From NCBI GenBank assembly GCA_019636375.1, contig JAHBXS010000006.1, positions 1 through 64,000 of the forward strand: a stretch of DNA of 64,000 bases, given 5' to 3'. A program made the translations under genes and the position numbers. Source of the stretch: Pirellulaceae bacterium. Lineage in GTDB: Bacteria; Planctomycetota; Planctomycetia; Pirellulales; Pirellulaceae. The notes under the pieces are model-generated. The model saw nothing but the letters and a program-made list of their open reading frames with translations. It searched no databases and was not told the DNA's origin. The first letter of the stretch is position 1; the number at the start of each line of letters is the position of its first letter. Below, one piece after another: positions 50,824 through 59,567 of this stretch.

Positions 50824-53679
50824 TTATCCAAAACAATCCTCGGTGTCGTTCCAGTTCCTTCCGCTTTCAACCGAGACTTTAAGCGGAACCCGCAACTCAA
50901 AAGCACTACTCATTTCGTCTCGCAACAACTCTGCGACAGCTTGGCAATCTTCCTTCGAAGTCTCGACAACTAACTCATCGTGAATCTGCAACAACAGACG
51001 ACTTTGTGGAAATTTCTCAGTCAAACGATCAAACACGCGAAGCATTGCCGTCTTGATCAGATCGGCCGCCGAACCTTGAATTACCGTGTTGATGGCGATC
51101 CGTTCGGGCATCGTGCGATTGCGGCTGCCGAAAATTTTCCCTGGGTCGCGGACCCCTTCGATCCCTCGGCGACGCCCTAAGATCGTCCTCACCTCGCGAT
51201 GGTCAAACGCTTCTTGAAGAGTTTGTGTCAGAAAACTCTCGACGGCGGGATAGCGAGCAAAATAAGCCTCGATAAACTCAGCCGCGTCGTCCTTCGTGAT
51301 ACCTAGTTCCTTCGCCAAGCCAAACGAACTCTGGCCATAAATAATCCCGAAGTTAATAGCCTTCGCTTGTCGGCGCATGTCAGTGGTCACTTCATCCAAT
51401 GGAACACCATTTACCTGAGCTGCGACAACTGCATGAATGTCTTCGTCGCGCGCGAACGCCCCCGCGAGGGCCTGGTCGCCACAAAAGTGGGCCAACACAC
51501 GCAGTTCGATCTGCGAGTAATCTGCGGCTACCAAGACAGACCGATCGTCACCTGCGACAAACGCTTGACGAATCCGCCGTCCCGCCTCAGAACGGATCGG
51601 AATGTTCTGCAAATTTGGGTCCTTGGAACTCAAACGTCCCGTCCGTGCGACATCTTGTTGGAACGATGTGTGGACACGGCCCGTGCGAGGATTGATTTGC
51701 TGGAGCAACGAGTCGGTGTAGGTATTCTTCAACTTGGCCAATTGCCGATACTCTATCATCGTCTTTGGTAACGGATGACGGTCGGCAAGCTCCTCTAAAA
51801 CTTCGTTGTCAGTGCTGCGCGACAATTTAGTCTTCTTAATCACCGGCAGATTGAGCCGGTCGAACAAGATGTCGGCGAGTTGTTTGGGAGAGTCCAAATT
51901 AAATGGCTGTCCGGCAAGGCGATGAATTTCCTCTTCCAGCTCTCCCAACCTTTCGCCAAACTCATTTGAAAGTTGTAGCAGTCGCTCCCGATCAACCGTG
52001 ATCCCGTGGTACTCCATCTCTGCGAGCACTCGAACCAATTTCATCTCAACGCCGTCAAACAACTCCCGTAGGCCGCTTTGATCCAATTGTGTTTCCAAAA
52101 TCGGTCGCAGCCGCAACGGAACGTCGGCATCTTCCGCAGCGTAGTCGGTGATCAACTGTACCGGCACCTCGCTCATCAAAATCTGTGTCTTTCCTCGTCC
52201 GATGAGTTCCGAAATTTTGATCGTCCGATGATTCAAAAATCGGAGGGCGAGATCATCTAAATTGTGAACATTGCGACCGGGGTTTAGCAAATAGTCAGCA
52301 ACCATCGTGTCGAATAAACGCCCCCGAACATCGCAGCCCAACGCTTTCATGACCACGAGGTCATATTTGAGGTTGTGTCCGATTACCAGCATGCTGGAGT
52401 CTTCTAACAAGGGCTTGAGTATTTCTACCAACTCTGCCTCTGCAATCGTCTCCGAGCCTTCCGGTGCTCGAACCGGAACATAAATCGCCTCACCGGGTTC
52501 CCACGCCAATGAAATTCCCACCAAATCCGCCCAACGCGGATGGGCCGATGTGGTCTCTGTGTCAAACGAAAATACTCCGCGAGCTCGGATCTCTTCTACC
52601 AACTCCCTCAAGGCCTGGGAATTGCTAATGGTTCGATAGTTGGCCTGCCAAACCACGGGTTTGACGAGCGGTGCCAAATTCTCTACTCGATCTTTGAGTG
52701 ACCTAAAGCCCGCTTCTTCACAAATCGCGACCGCTTGATCAACGTCCATGCCACCCAATCGCCCCGAGCTCCAATCAACTTCAATAGGAACATTCGCGTC
52801 TAAGCGAACAAGCTGCTGACTCAACAGTGCAAGTTCCCGCGAGTCTCGAATGACCAGTCCTTTTTTTCCCTTGATTTTGTCCGTGTTATCTAAGACTCGT
52901 TCGAGCGTTTCGAATTCGCTGAGCAATTGCTGAGCGGTTTTCGGCCCAATCGAAGGCACACCGGGAACATTGTCACTGGTGTCGCCTACTAACGCTTGGA
53001 AATCGACAACCTGATCGGGACGAATTCCCCAATCAGCCAGCAGTTGTTCCGCGCCGTACAAAACCCCTTTGCGCAAATTCAACAGACTTACCTTCGGCGT
53101 GATCAACTGCCGGCAATCTTTGTCGCTGGTAACGAGCACGCATTCCCCACCGCGTTCAACAGTCAAACGTGCGATGGTCGCCAAGATATCGTCGGCCTCG
53201 TATCCCTCAAGTTCCATTACTGGAATTGCCAAAGCCTGCAACAAACGCTGGATTTCGGGAATCTGGGCTCGCAGGTCTTCGGGCATTTCGTCCCGATGAG
53301 CTTTGTATTCCGGGTAAATTTCATTGCGAAAGGTGGTATCGCTGAAGTCAAATGCCGCGAAAACAAAATCAGGTTTCCACCTGGAAAAAATATCAAGCAA
53401 GTCTCTGGTGAACCCGAACAAGGCGTTCACTGCTCGCCCATCCGGCCCCGTCATGTCTCCAATGGCATGGAAGACCTGATAGATCAGAGAATGGGAATCG
53501 ATCACAAACACCCTTTTTCCCGTCAGGTCATCCGGAGAGGTCAACTCCTGTTCCGGCAGAGACCCTACTGAAAGCGGCGGATGAGAATGCCGCGGCAAAT
53601 CGGGATTGGGAGGACTTGAGGGCCAGTCTGGAAATAGCTCTCCCGACTGGCTCCCTGAGGTCGACTTTCTTTTTTTCAA
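50824..53679 (-). CDS. polA: DNA polymerase I
   Basis: Repair and Okazaki-fragment polymerase. The 951-residue protein has all three domains: 5'-nuclease (about 50-350, 'KRVFVIDSHSLIYQVFHAIGDM', 'GYEADDILATIA', 'VSIGPKTA'-like), 3'-5' exonuclease with its acidic residues intact ('FSFDTETTS', 'NLKYDLVVMKALG', 'YAAEDADVPLRL') and polymerase ('DYSQIELRVLAHF', 'QAKAINFGIIYGQSSFGLAKEL', 'IHDELVVE'). An additional 50-residue Pro/Ser-rich N-terminal tail precedes the nuclease domain. The TTG start at 53679 has AAAGGA upstream. coaE follows 14 bp downstream. Confidence 0.96.
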   Translation of the reverse strand: MKKRKSTSGSQSGELFPDWPSSPPNPDLPRHSHPPLSVGSLPEQELTSPDDLTGKRVFVIDSHSLIYQVFHAIGDMTGPDGRAVNALFGFTRDLLDIFSRWKPDFVFAAFDFSDTTFRNEIYPEYKAHRDEMPEDLRAQIPEIQRLLQALAIPVMELEGYEADDILATIARLTVERGGECVLVTSDKDCRQLITPKVSLLNLRKGVLYGAEQLLADWGIRPDQVVDFQALVGDTSDNVPGVPSIGPKTAQQLLSEFETLERVLDNTDKIKGKKGLVIRDSRELALLSQQLVRLDANVPIEVDWSSGRLGGMDVDQAVAICEEAGFRSLKDRVENLAPLVKPVVWQANYRTISNSQALRELVEEIRARGVFSFDTETTSAHPRWADLVGISLAWEPGEAIYVPVRAPEGSETIAEAELVEILKPLLEDSSMLVIGHNLKYDLVVMKALGCDVRGRLFDTMVADYLLNPGRNVHNLDDLALRFLNHRTIKISELIGRGKTQILMSEVPVQLITDYAAEDADVPLRLRPILETQLDQSGLRELFDGVEMKLVRVLAEMEYHGITVDRERLLQLSNEFGERLGELEEEIHRLAGQPFNLDSPKQLADILFDRLNLPVIKKTKLSRSTDNEVLEELADRHPLPKTMIEYRQLAKLKNTYTDSLLQQINPRTGRVHTSFQQDVARTGRLSSKDPNLQNIPIRSEAGRRIRQAFVAGDDRSVLVAADYSQIELRVLAHFCGDQALAGAFARDEDIHAVVAAQVNGVPLDEVTTDMRRQAKAINFGIIYGQSSFGLAKELGITKDDAAEFIEAYFARYPAVESFLTQTLQEAFDHREVRTILGRRRGIEGVRDPGKIFGSRNRTMPERIAINTVIQGSAADLIKTAMLRVFDRLTEKFPQSRLLLQIHDELVVETSKEDCQAVAELLRDEMSSAFELRVPLKVSVESGRNWNDTEDCFG

Positions 53680-54051
53680 TTTTGTGGGTCCTTTTTCTAT
53701 CCCAGCTAATGGAGGTAATTACAGATTTTAGAGCCCAGTCCACCAGACAAAAACCGGGCAGAACAACTCATTTTCCCGAAAAAACCGGCCCAATCGATTC
53801 TGTTTAGCCGTTTAATTCGAACTTTTGAAGACTTCTGTGAAAATGGCCCCGATCAGCCGATACACTGAAATCGAGTCTTTCTGCGCAAATCAAAAATTTG
53901 ACAGAGATTTTAGCTGTATTTAAAATTGAGGGTCGGGAGAAATCGGGGCCATCGTGACCATCTTTGAGATGGGCGTGCCCGTGCGTCGCCCCAAGTTTTC
54001 GATTGTTGACCCAACAAACCTGTATTTGATCCCTAATTGGAGTGTTTTCCC
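53680..54051. other. Divergent intergenic region
   Basis: About 370 bp between polA and the coiled-coil gene, which are divergent. No RNA gene or repeat seen; presumably promoters of both. Confidence 0.4.
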
Positions 54052-55488
54052 ATGGCAGCTCGCGAGAATCAAGGATATTTGATCGCGGTCATTTTGCTGG
54101 TTCTGCTAAGTTTGCTCCTAGCACTCCTGTTCTTCTTAAATTGGATGCGAGCGAACGACTTGGCCGACGCAAAGCTTCAGGCCGAGCAAAAAGGAAACAG
54201 CGAAGGGGCTTTGCGAGAAGCTTATGAGAAGAAGTCTGAAATCCTAATGTCGTTGATTGGCGGCCTTGGCAAAAGCGTCGCTGAAGTTGAAACCAGCCGT
54301 CAAATGATCGACCGTACCATCGACCGCCTGCAAGGCAGCGACCGCGATGCCGTCGTCAAGGTCAAAAACGACATCGACCTGATTATGACTGAATACCAAA
54401 AAGACATGAACTTGTTTTTGGGCGCTCGCGATGAGAATCGAGAAGATACTTGGCGCAGCTTGAACAAGAATTTTAACGACGCCCTCGCCCGAAACTATAA
54501 CGAACTTGAAACCGAGCGTAATACCCGAGCTCGCGTCGAGCGCGAAGCTCAAACTGAAATCGCCGCCAAACAAAAAGAGGTCGAGGAAAAAACTGAACTG
54601 TTAATGGCAGCCCAACGTGATTTATCTGTCAAGACAGAAGAATTCATCAACTACAAAACGGAACAAGACAACAAATTCGAAGAGTTCCAAAGCCGGTACA
54701 CATCGCTCGAACGAGACTCCCGCAACAAGCAGAGTGATCTCAGCAATACAATTCGGAGCAAAGCCGAAGAAATTGTGAAAATCGAAAGTGAGAAAACGAT
54801 TCTCAAAACCAAAGTCGATCGTTATGAACGAGAAAACTTCGACATTGCCGATGGCAAAGTAATTCGAGTCGGAGCCAAAAGCGTCTTTATCGATGTCGGC
54901 TCAAAAGACGGCCTGAAAACTACTCAGACGTTTTCCATTTTCGACGCCAAAGCGACCAGCTTTGAAACAAAGGCTCCCAAGGCGTCCATCGAAGTTATCA
55001 AGGTTTGGGATCACCAAGCCGAAGCTCGCGTAACCTTCGAAAATCCACTTGATCCTATCCTCGCTGACGATCAAATTCTGAATCCAGTTTGGGACCCCGG
55101 ATACAACGTTCCGATCGCCTTGGCCGGCGTGTTTGACCTCGATGGCGACGGAATCGATGACACTCATCGCTTACTTCAAATGATTCGGCAGAACGGCGGT
55201 AATGTGGTCGCCTACCATGACGCGGAAGGCAAAGTCAACGGTGAAATCGACCCCGCAACTCGCTATCTCGTCGTTGGCAACAGCCCGATTTCAGGCAAGC
55301 ACGACAACGCCGAATTGGTCAGCCGCGGTATGCGAGAGATTTTGAACCAAGGCAAGGCTAACCAAATTCAAGAAATTGACGTGCGAAAACTCTTGAATTG
55401 GATGGGCCGTCACAGCCTCCCATCTGTCGAACGTCTCGACTCACAAATTGGCAACCAATACCGCTCGCGAGACTCATCAGTTCGCTAA
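54052..55488 (+). CDS. Membrane-anchored coiled-coil protein, unknown function
   Basis: A 478-residue protein. One TM helix (about 9-31, rich in Leu) is followed by a long coiled-coil region (about 40-270) with heptad-type Glu/Lys/Leu composition. The compact C-terminal domain (about 275-478) begins 'DGKVIRVGAKSVFIDVGSKDGL', a beta-barrel-like segment like a KOW/Sm-type turn. It includes a DxDxDG motif ('DLDGDGIDDTH') that could bind Ca2+ and ends with a helical part with 'RYLVVGNSP'. The ATG at 54052 has GGAG 9 nt upstream. It may be a structural or tether protein of the cell envelope; I do not recognise the family. Confidence 0.75.
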   Translation: MAARENQGYLIAVILLVLLSLLLALLFFLNWMRANDLADAKLQAEQKGNSEGALREAYEKKSEILMSLIGGLGKSVAEVETSRQMIDRTIDRLQGSDRDAVVKVKNDIDLIMTEYQKDMNLFLGARDENREDTWRSLNKNFNDALARNYNELETERNTRARVEREAQTEIAAKQKEVEEKTELLMAAQRDLSVKTEEFINYKTEQDNKFEEFQSRYTSLERDSRNKQSDLSNTIRSKAEEIVKIESEKTILKTKVDRYERENFDIADGKVIRVGAKSVFIDVGSKDGLKTTQTFSIFDAKATSFETKAPKASIEVIKVWDHQAEARVTFENPLDPILADDQILNPVWDPGYNVPIALAGVFDLDGDGIDDTHRLLQMIRQNGGNVVAYHDAEGKVNGEIDPATRYLVVGNSPISGKHDNAELVSRGMREILNQGKANQIQEIDVRKLLNWMGRHSLPSVERLDSQIGNQYRSRDSSVR

Positions 55489-55508
55489 TTAGAGAACCAG
55501 GCACGGTA

Positions 55509-56969
55509 TTAATTTGACGTCGCTAATGGGTCGTCCTCGAAAGGGGATTTCGCGCGGGGCTTCCAGTAACATAACAGTACTCCGCCGAAATACAAAAACG
55601 TCAACGGAACCGCCAACATCAACATGCTGATTGGATCGGCGGGAGTCAAAAACATCGCCAACACAAAAATCACCATCACGGCAATCCGCCAATTGACCAC
55701 ATAGGTCGAAACCTCGATCACACCGATTCGGTTCAGAAATAACATCAACAGTGGCAGTTGAAACGCGATCCCAAAACCGAGTGGGAGAAATAAAACAAAC
55801 CCCAGCCACTCAGACACGCGCGGCTGCGGTTCGATCCCCGTCTTCGCGTTAAATGTAAACAAAAACTGTAATACCGGATCAAACACGAAGAAATAAGCTA
55901 ATAAAATTCCGCTCAAAAACAGCCCCAAACTGATCGGCAAGTACAAATGCACGTAACGCTGCTCATGAGGATAGAGTCCGGCAGCGACAAACGACCAGAT
56001 TTGGAAAAACACCCAAGGACTGGACAAAAACAGTCCTGCCACAATTCCAGCCTTGACCCAAATCATAAACGGTTCCGTTATCGCAAGCGATTGAGCGCTG
56101 ACCTTGACTTCGCGCCATGTCGTTAAGGGAACTAAATTCGACCGCAATGGCGGGAGGATATCCTTAAAAGCCCGATGGATTAACACACGATTCAATTTAC
56201 GGTTAAGCTCCGAATCGGCGGCTTTGTCCAGAGCTTGGCTCATTGCCACAGCACCCAATCCTCGTCGATCCTCTTCACCCAACAAAGTCTCCCACCACGA
56301 GACTTTTGAGGACGCCGGATTGAGCGCCTCGGCTCGCCGCAATTCTGTATCGTCTAAGACTCGATTAAGAATCGCGAAAAACTGCTCTTCATCGGCATCG
56401 CTAATTCCGCTTGTCCGCTGACTTAACTTCTTGACAATTTCTTGGTCCGATTCGCTAAACCGACCGAAGATCGCTTGAGCGGCCCGGTGTTGATTTCCTG
56501 TGGATACCATCCGCTCACAAACCTGGACGATCTTTTCCTTCGGAAACTCATTGGCACTCAACTGAACGGTCGCGTTGCTTGATGTGATTTGATTTGGCCC
56601 ATCCGCCGACGGAAATTTCAGTGCGAATTCCTCGGGTTCGACCCAAATCTTTTGTGGAATGTAACCGGATTCAAACCAAGCCTCGAATTCTTCGGGGACC
56701 CAGCCCAAATCCTGCTCAACTTCTTGCCGGGCACGGTTTTGATTGAATTTCTCAATCGAGCGATTGAGAGGAGTCAGCAAAATCCCGATGATCTGGTTTC
56801 CAAAATACAGGCCAACCGCAGAACCGATGCCAAGCCCAATCAAGGCCCGCACCAAAACCTTTCGCAACTCTTCTAAGTGCTCGCCGAAGGACATCCGAGA
56901 ATGCTCAAATAAGTCTTCGCCGGATCGCCGGATCGGGCCAGCGGATGTTCGGGGGGCTCCTGTGGTCAA
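55509..56969 (-). CDS. tatC: Twin-arginine translocase subunit TatC with large periplasmic insertion
   Basis: Membrane receptor of the Tat pathway, which exports folded proteins. The N-terminal 'SFGEHLEELRKVLVRALIGLGIG' and the C-terminal half (294-486) match TatC and give about six TM helices together. Between TM1 and TM2 lies an extra segment of roughly 210 residues (about 80-290), against a usual total TatC length near 250. It is charged and helical, so the protein reaches 486 residues. The TTG start at 56969 has AAAGGA upstream; an ATG at 56894 is possible. No TatA/TatB is adjacent. The exported oxidoreductase at 6.3 kb is a likely client. Confidence 0.92.
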   Translation of the reverse strand: MTTGAPRTSAGPIRRSGEDLFEHSRMSFGEHLEELRKVLVRALIGLGIGSAVGLYFGNQIIGILLTPLNRSIEKFNQNRARQEVEQDLGWVPEEFEAWFESGYIPQKIWVEPEEFALKFPSADGPNQITSSNATVQLSANEFPKEKIVQVCERMVSTGNQHRAAQAIFGRFSESDQEIVKKLSQRTSGISDADEEQFFAILNRVLDDTELRRAEALNPASSKVSWWETLLGEEDRRGLGAVAMSQALDKAADSELNRKLNRVLIHRAFKDILPPLRSNLVPLTTWREVKVSAQSLAITEPFMIWVKAGIVAGLFLSSPWVFFQIWSFVAAGLYPHEQRYVHLYLPISLGLFLSGILLAYFFVFDPVLQFLFTFNAKTGIEPQPRVSEWLGFVLFLPLGFGIAFQLPLLMLFLNRIGVIEVSTYVVNWRIAVMVIFVLAMFLTPADPISMLMLAVPLTFLYFGGVLLCYWKPRAKSPFEDDPLATSN

Positions 56970-57226
56970 GTTTTGTCCTTTAAAATATGGGTCAGTTCAA
57001 CAGCAACCAGCGAATCACAACACTGGCCGGGGCAATCGTTTTTTACAACGAAGAGGCTTATTCAAGAAACTTCGCAACGCGACTCCGCTAGATTCTGCCG
57101 CCAAAAATTTGGAGCAGCAACGGAACGTTAGACCGCAGTTTTCATTTTACCAAGGCTTATGCCATTGATTCAACGGTGCAGAAATCCAGTCAATCATTGC
57201 CAAACCCAGACCCTATCAATCGATTT

Positions 57227-58258
57227 ATGCTTCCAACAACGTTGCCGCTTGAACCCCTAGTCTTTCAACCCGTCTTCAAAGACTACCTATGGGGAGGGGA
57301 ACGATTGAGTACTCAGCTCGCCAAACCCACCGGACCGGGGACTTGGGCCGAAAGCTGGGAAATTGTTGATTGGAACCAAGACCAAAGCCGCGTGACCGTG
57401 GGCTCGCTCTCCGGACTGACCCTGAGAGAACTCCTCTCTACTTATCAAAGCCAACTGGTTGGCGATGAAATTTGGACTCAAATCACCGACCCCAAAATTC
57501 CACCTCAACTGCGAGGTCGATTTCCCCTTCTCATCAAATTCCTCGACGCCAAACAGCAGCTTTCCGTTCAAGTCCACCCAAATGATCACCAAGCGGCTGA
57601 ACTTGACCCGCCCGATCTTGGAAAAACAGAGGCCTGGTACGTCGTTGATGCCGAGCCCAATTCAATAATTTTTGCGGGGCTGAAACTGGGAGTCACGGCA
57701 GAGTCATTCCGAGACGCAATCACCAAAGAAACTGTCGAAAACTGTTTGAATTCTTTTGTGCCTAAACCGGGCGACTGCGTTTTCATTCCGGCCGGGACGC
57801 AACATGCCTTGGGAGCCGGTCTACTTATTCTCGAAGTCCAACAAACCAGCAACACCACCTATCGCGTCTACGACTGGAATCGCCGCGATGCACGTGGCAA
57901 CTTGCGTCCACTGCATATCGATCAAGCGATTGAGGTCACCAATTTTTCTACCGGTCCAGTAAACCCAATCGCTGCAACAATTTCCAACGACGGCGGGTGG
58001 CCACGAGTCATTTGTGAAAAATTTGCGATCCGGGATTGGAAGGGGCCAATTCAACGCTCTTTTGGCATGGAAGATCGGTTTCAAATTCTGGTCGTCACTT
58101 TAGGAGCGGCAACCGTTGGCAACGTAAAAATGTCCCTTGGACAAACCGTCCTGCTTCCACCGAATCCTATTGGTTATCCGGTCGCGACATCGGACGACAG
58201 CCTGTTGTTGGAAATCTGGATTCCACAGAAAAGCTCCGTCCCACCCCGCATCAGCTAA
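57227..58258 (+). CDS. manA: Mannose-6-phosphate isomerase, class I
   Basis: Interconverts mannose-6-phosphate and fructose-6-phosphate, feeding GDP-mannose and capsule synthesis. The 343-residue cupin-like enzyme starts with 'PVFKDYLWGGERLS', has the Zn-binding 'VQVHPND' and the motif 'PKPGDCVFIPAGTQHALGAG', followed by 'EVQQTSNTTYRVYDWNR'. The family length (about 310-390) fits. The ATG at 57227 is preferred over a GTG at 57176; neither has a good ribosome-binding site. It stands alone on the plus strand, divergent from tatC. Confidence 0.92.
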   Translation: MLPTTLPLEPLVFQPVFKDYLWGGERLSTQLAKPTGPGTWAESWEIVDWNQDQSRVTVGSLSGLTLRELLSTYQSQLVGDEIWTQITDPKIPPQLRGRFPLLIKFLDAKQQLSVQVHPNDHQAAELDPPDLGKTEAWYVVDAEPNSIIFAGLKLGVTAESFRDAITKETVENCLNSFVPKPGDCVFIPAGTQHALGAGLLILEVQQTSNTTYRVYDWNRRDARGNLRPLHIDQAIEVTNFSTGPVNPIAATISNDGGWPRVICEKFAIRDWKGPIQRSFGMEDRFQILVVTLGAATVGNVKMSLGQTVLLPPNPIGYPVATSDDSLLLEIWIPQKSSVPPRIS

Positions 58259-58530
58259 CGCCCCAACTACCGAAGATAGAGACCGCGTCGAAACAATCAG
58301 CCCCCGCCCCAACGATCCCAGCCTACCCAATCAACCAAATATTCGGGGAAAATCCGGGTTGTTTTTTACCCTGAATTTAACTACCCTCGCCGCCGAATTT
58401 GCTGATCCGATTCCTGATTGCCAAATCAAATTCCATAAGTCTTTTGAAGGTTTCCGTGATTTTTCCGACATCTGGCACTAACAGAAACTTGCAACCAACT
58501 AGTGAGTCGGTCCGTGCCTTATCACAGCCG
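58259..58530. other. Intergenic, nothing recognised
   Basis: Short gap between manA and the small lipoprotein gene. No promoter, RNA gene or repeat identified with confidence. Confidence 0.3.
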
Positions 58531-58800
58531 TTGACTCAGTCCTTGTTCGGAATCCTATTGGTTGTCGGCACGATCTTGTTGAGCGGCTGTCAAATGGCGG
58601 GGCCAAATTTTGGTCCGCAAGGGACGTTTGAGTATCAACGAAGTCGCGCCGTGCTTCACGATCCATTCCCGAATAATGAAGTCGCTCCTCCAATCGTCGG
58701 CGGTCGCGGCCCCGGCTACTCTCACCCACTCCCTGAACCAAAAAACAACCAAGAGTTCCGCAACCGCGGCGCTCGCGTCCAACCTTACTACGGGTTTTAA
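58531..58800 (+). CDS. Small planctomycete lipoprotein
   Basis: An 89-residue protein. A short signal segment with the lipobox LLSGC at 16-20 is followed by 'GPNFGPQGTFEYQRSRAVLHDPFPNNEVAPPIVGGRGPGY', which matches the small secreted/membrane proteins of planctomycetes with a GPxGT...HDPYxxNxxGPxVVGGRP pattern that I recall. Function unknown. No ATG lies upstream of the signal segment; the TTG at 58531 gives a normal 20-residue lipoprotein signal, while the longer frame reaching 58399 is less likely. No ribosome-binding site is apparent. Confidence 0.65.
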   Translation: MTQSLFGILLVVGTILLSGCQMAGPNFGPQGTFEYQRSRAVLHDPFPNNEVAPPIVGGRGPGYSHPLPEPKNNQEFRNRGARVQPYYGF

Positions 58801-59131
58801 GACCAATTTCTTAGTTTCGTGCTCCGCGTAAAATCGCCGAAGCAAATTCTTCGAAAAGGGCCTCAGACAAATGGGAATTCATGGCCAAAAAGTCAGGACG
58901 CTGAAAATTATCGTCGATTCCGCCCCTTTATTTGTCAGACCTGCAATCTCGGGAACAACTGTAAGATTCCATTCAAAAGGGAGATTCGATCGAAAGTCCG
59001 GTTTTAAGAGTCATTTTTAATTCTTTTTTTGCGAATTGACTTCTGGGGATTCTAAGGTTCGTTTACCCCTTAAACTTAGGTTTAAGACCATCCCAAAAGT
59101 TGACCAATCAAGTCCTTTGAAAGGGAACCTC
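58801..59131. other. Intergenic, nothing recognised
   Basis: About 330 bp. A T-rich run (59017-59027 area) precedes the TadE-like gene. No RNA gene or repeat seen; small frames here lack any motif. Confidence 0.35.
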
Positions 59132-59563
59132 ATGAAGCGTCCTCACCATTTGAACTCGCAACTTCAGTGCAGAAAAGGCGCAGCAGCCGTCGAGTTTGCC
59201 ATCGTGCTCCCCGTGATATTGATTGTTGTCATGGGATTTATCGACCTTTGTTGCTTGATGTTGGCAAAAGCAGCAATTTGTCATGCCTCACGAGATGCGG
59301 TACGAGCGTGCGTAGTTGATGGTAAACATGGTGATGAAGGCGCCAAAATTATTGAAGACCAATTAATTGGATTTGGGATCAAAGACGCAATTGTTTCGAT
59401 AACTCCAAGCCCCGAACAAACTTTTTTCGGACAACCGATATCGGTGGATATCGAAGTCGAATTTAAACGTGTCAGTTGGTTAGGCAAAGGATCAGTTTTT
59501 CAAAACGTCGTCCTTCAAACCAAAGCGACGATGAGGTCTGAACGTTTAATCGTAAAGAGGTAG
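59132..59563 (+). CDS. TadE-like pilus assembly / pseudopilin protein
   Basis: A 143-residue protein with the TadE/TadG-family N-terminal helix: 'CRKGAAAVEFAIVLPVILIVVMGFIDL' (read in parts), a prepilin-like hydrophobic segment with the family GAAAVEF motif (about 17-45). The remainder is a small beta-rich domain, ending in Arg/Lys. TadE-like proteins are minor pseudopilins of Flp/Tad pili or related secretion systems. The ATG at 59132 is chosen because AAAGGGAAC precedes it; an in-frame start at 59036 is less likely. Only 4 bp separate it from the next gene. Confidence 0.8.
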   Translation: MKRPHHLNSQLQCRKGAAAVEFAIVLPVILIVVMGFIDLCCLMLAKAAICHASRDAVRACVVDGKHGDEGAKIIEDQLIGFGIKDAIVSITPSPEQTFFGQPISVDIEVEFKRVSWLGKGSVFQNVVLQTKATMRSERLIVKR

Positions 59564-59567
59564 CGCA

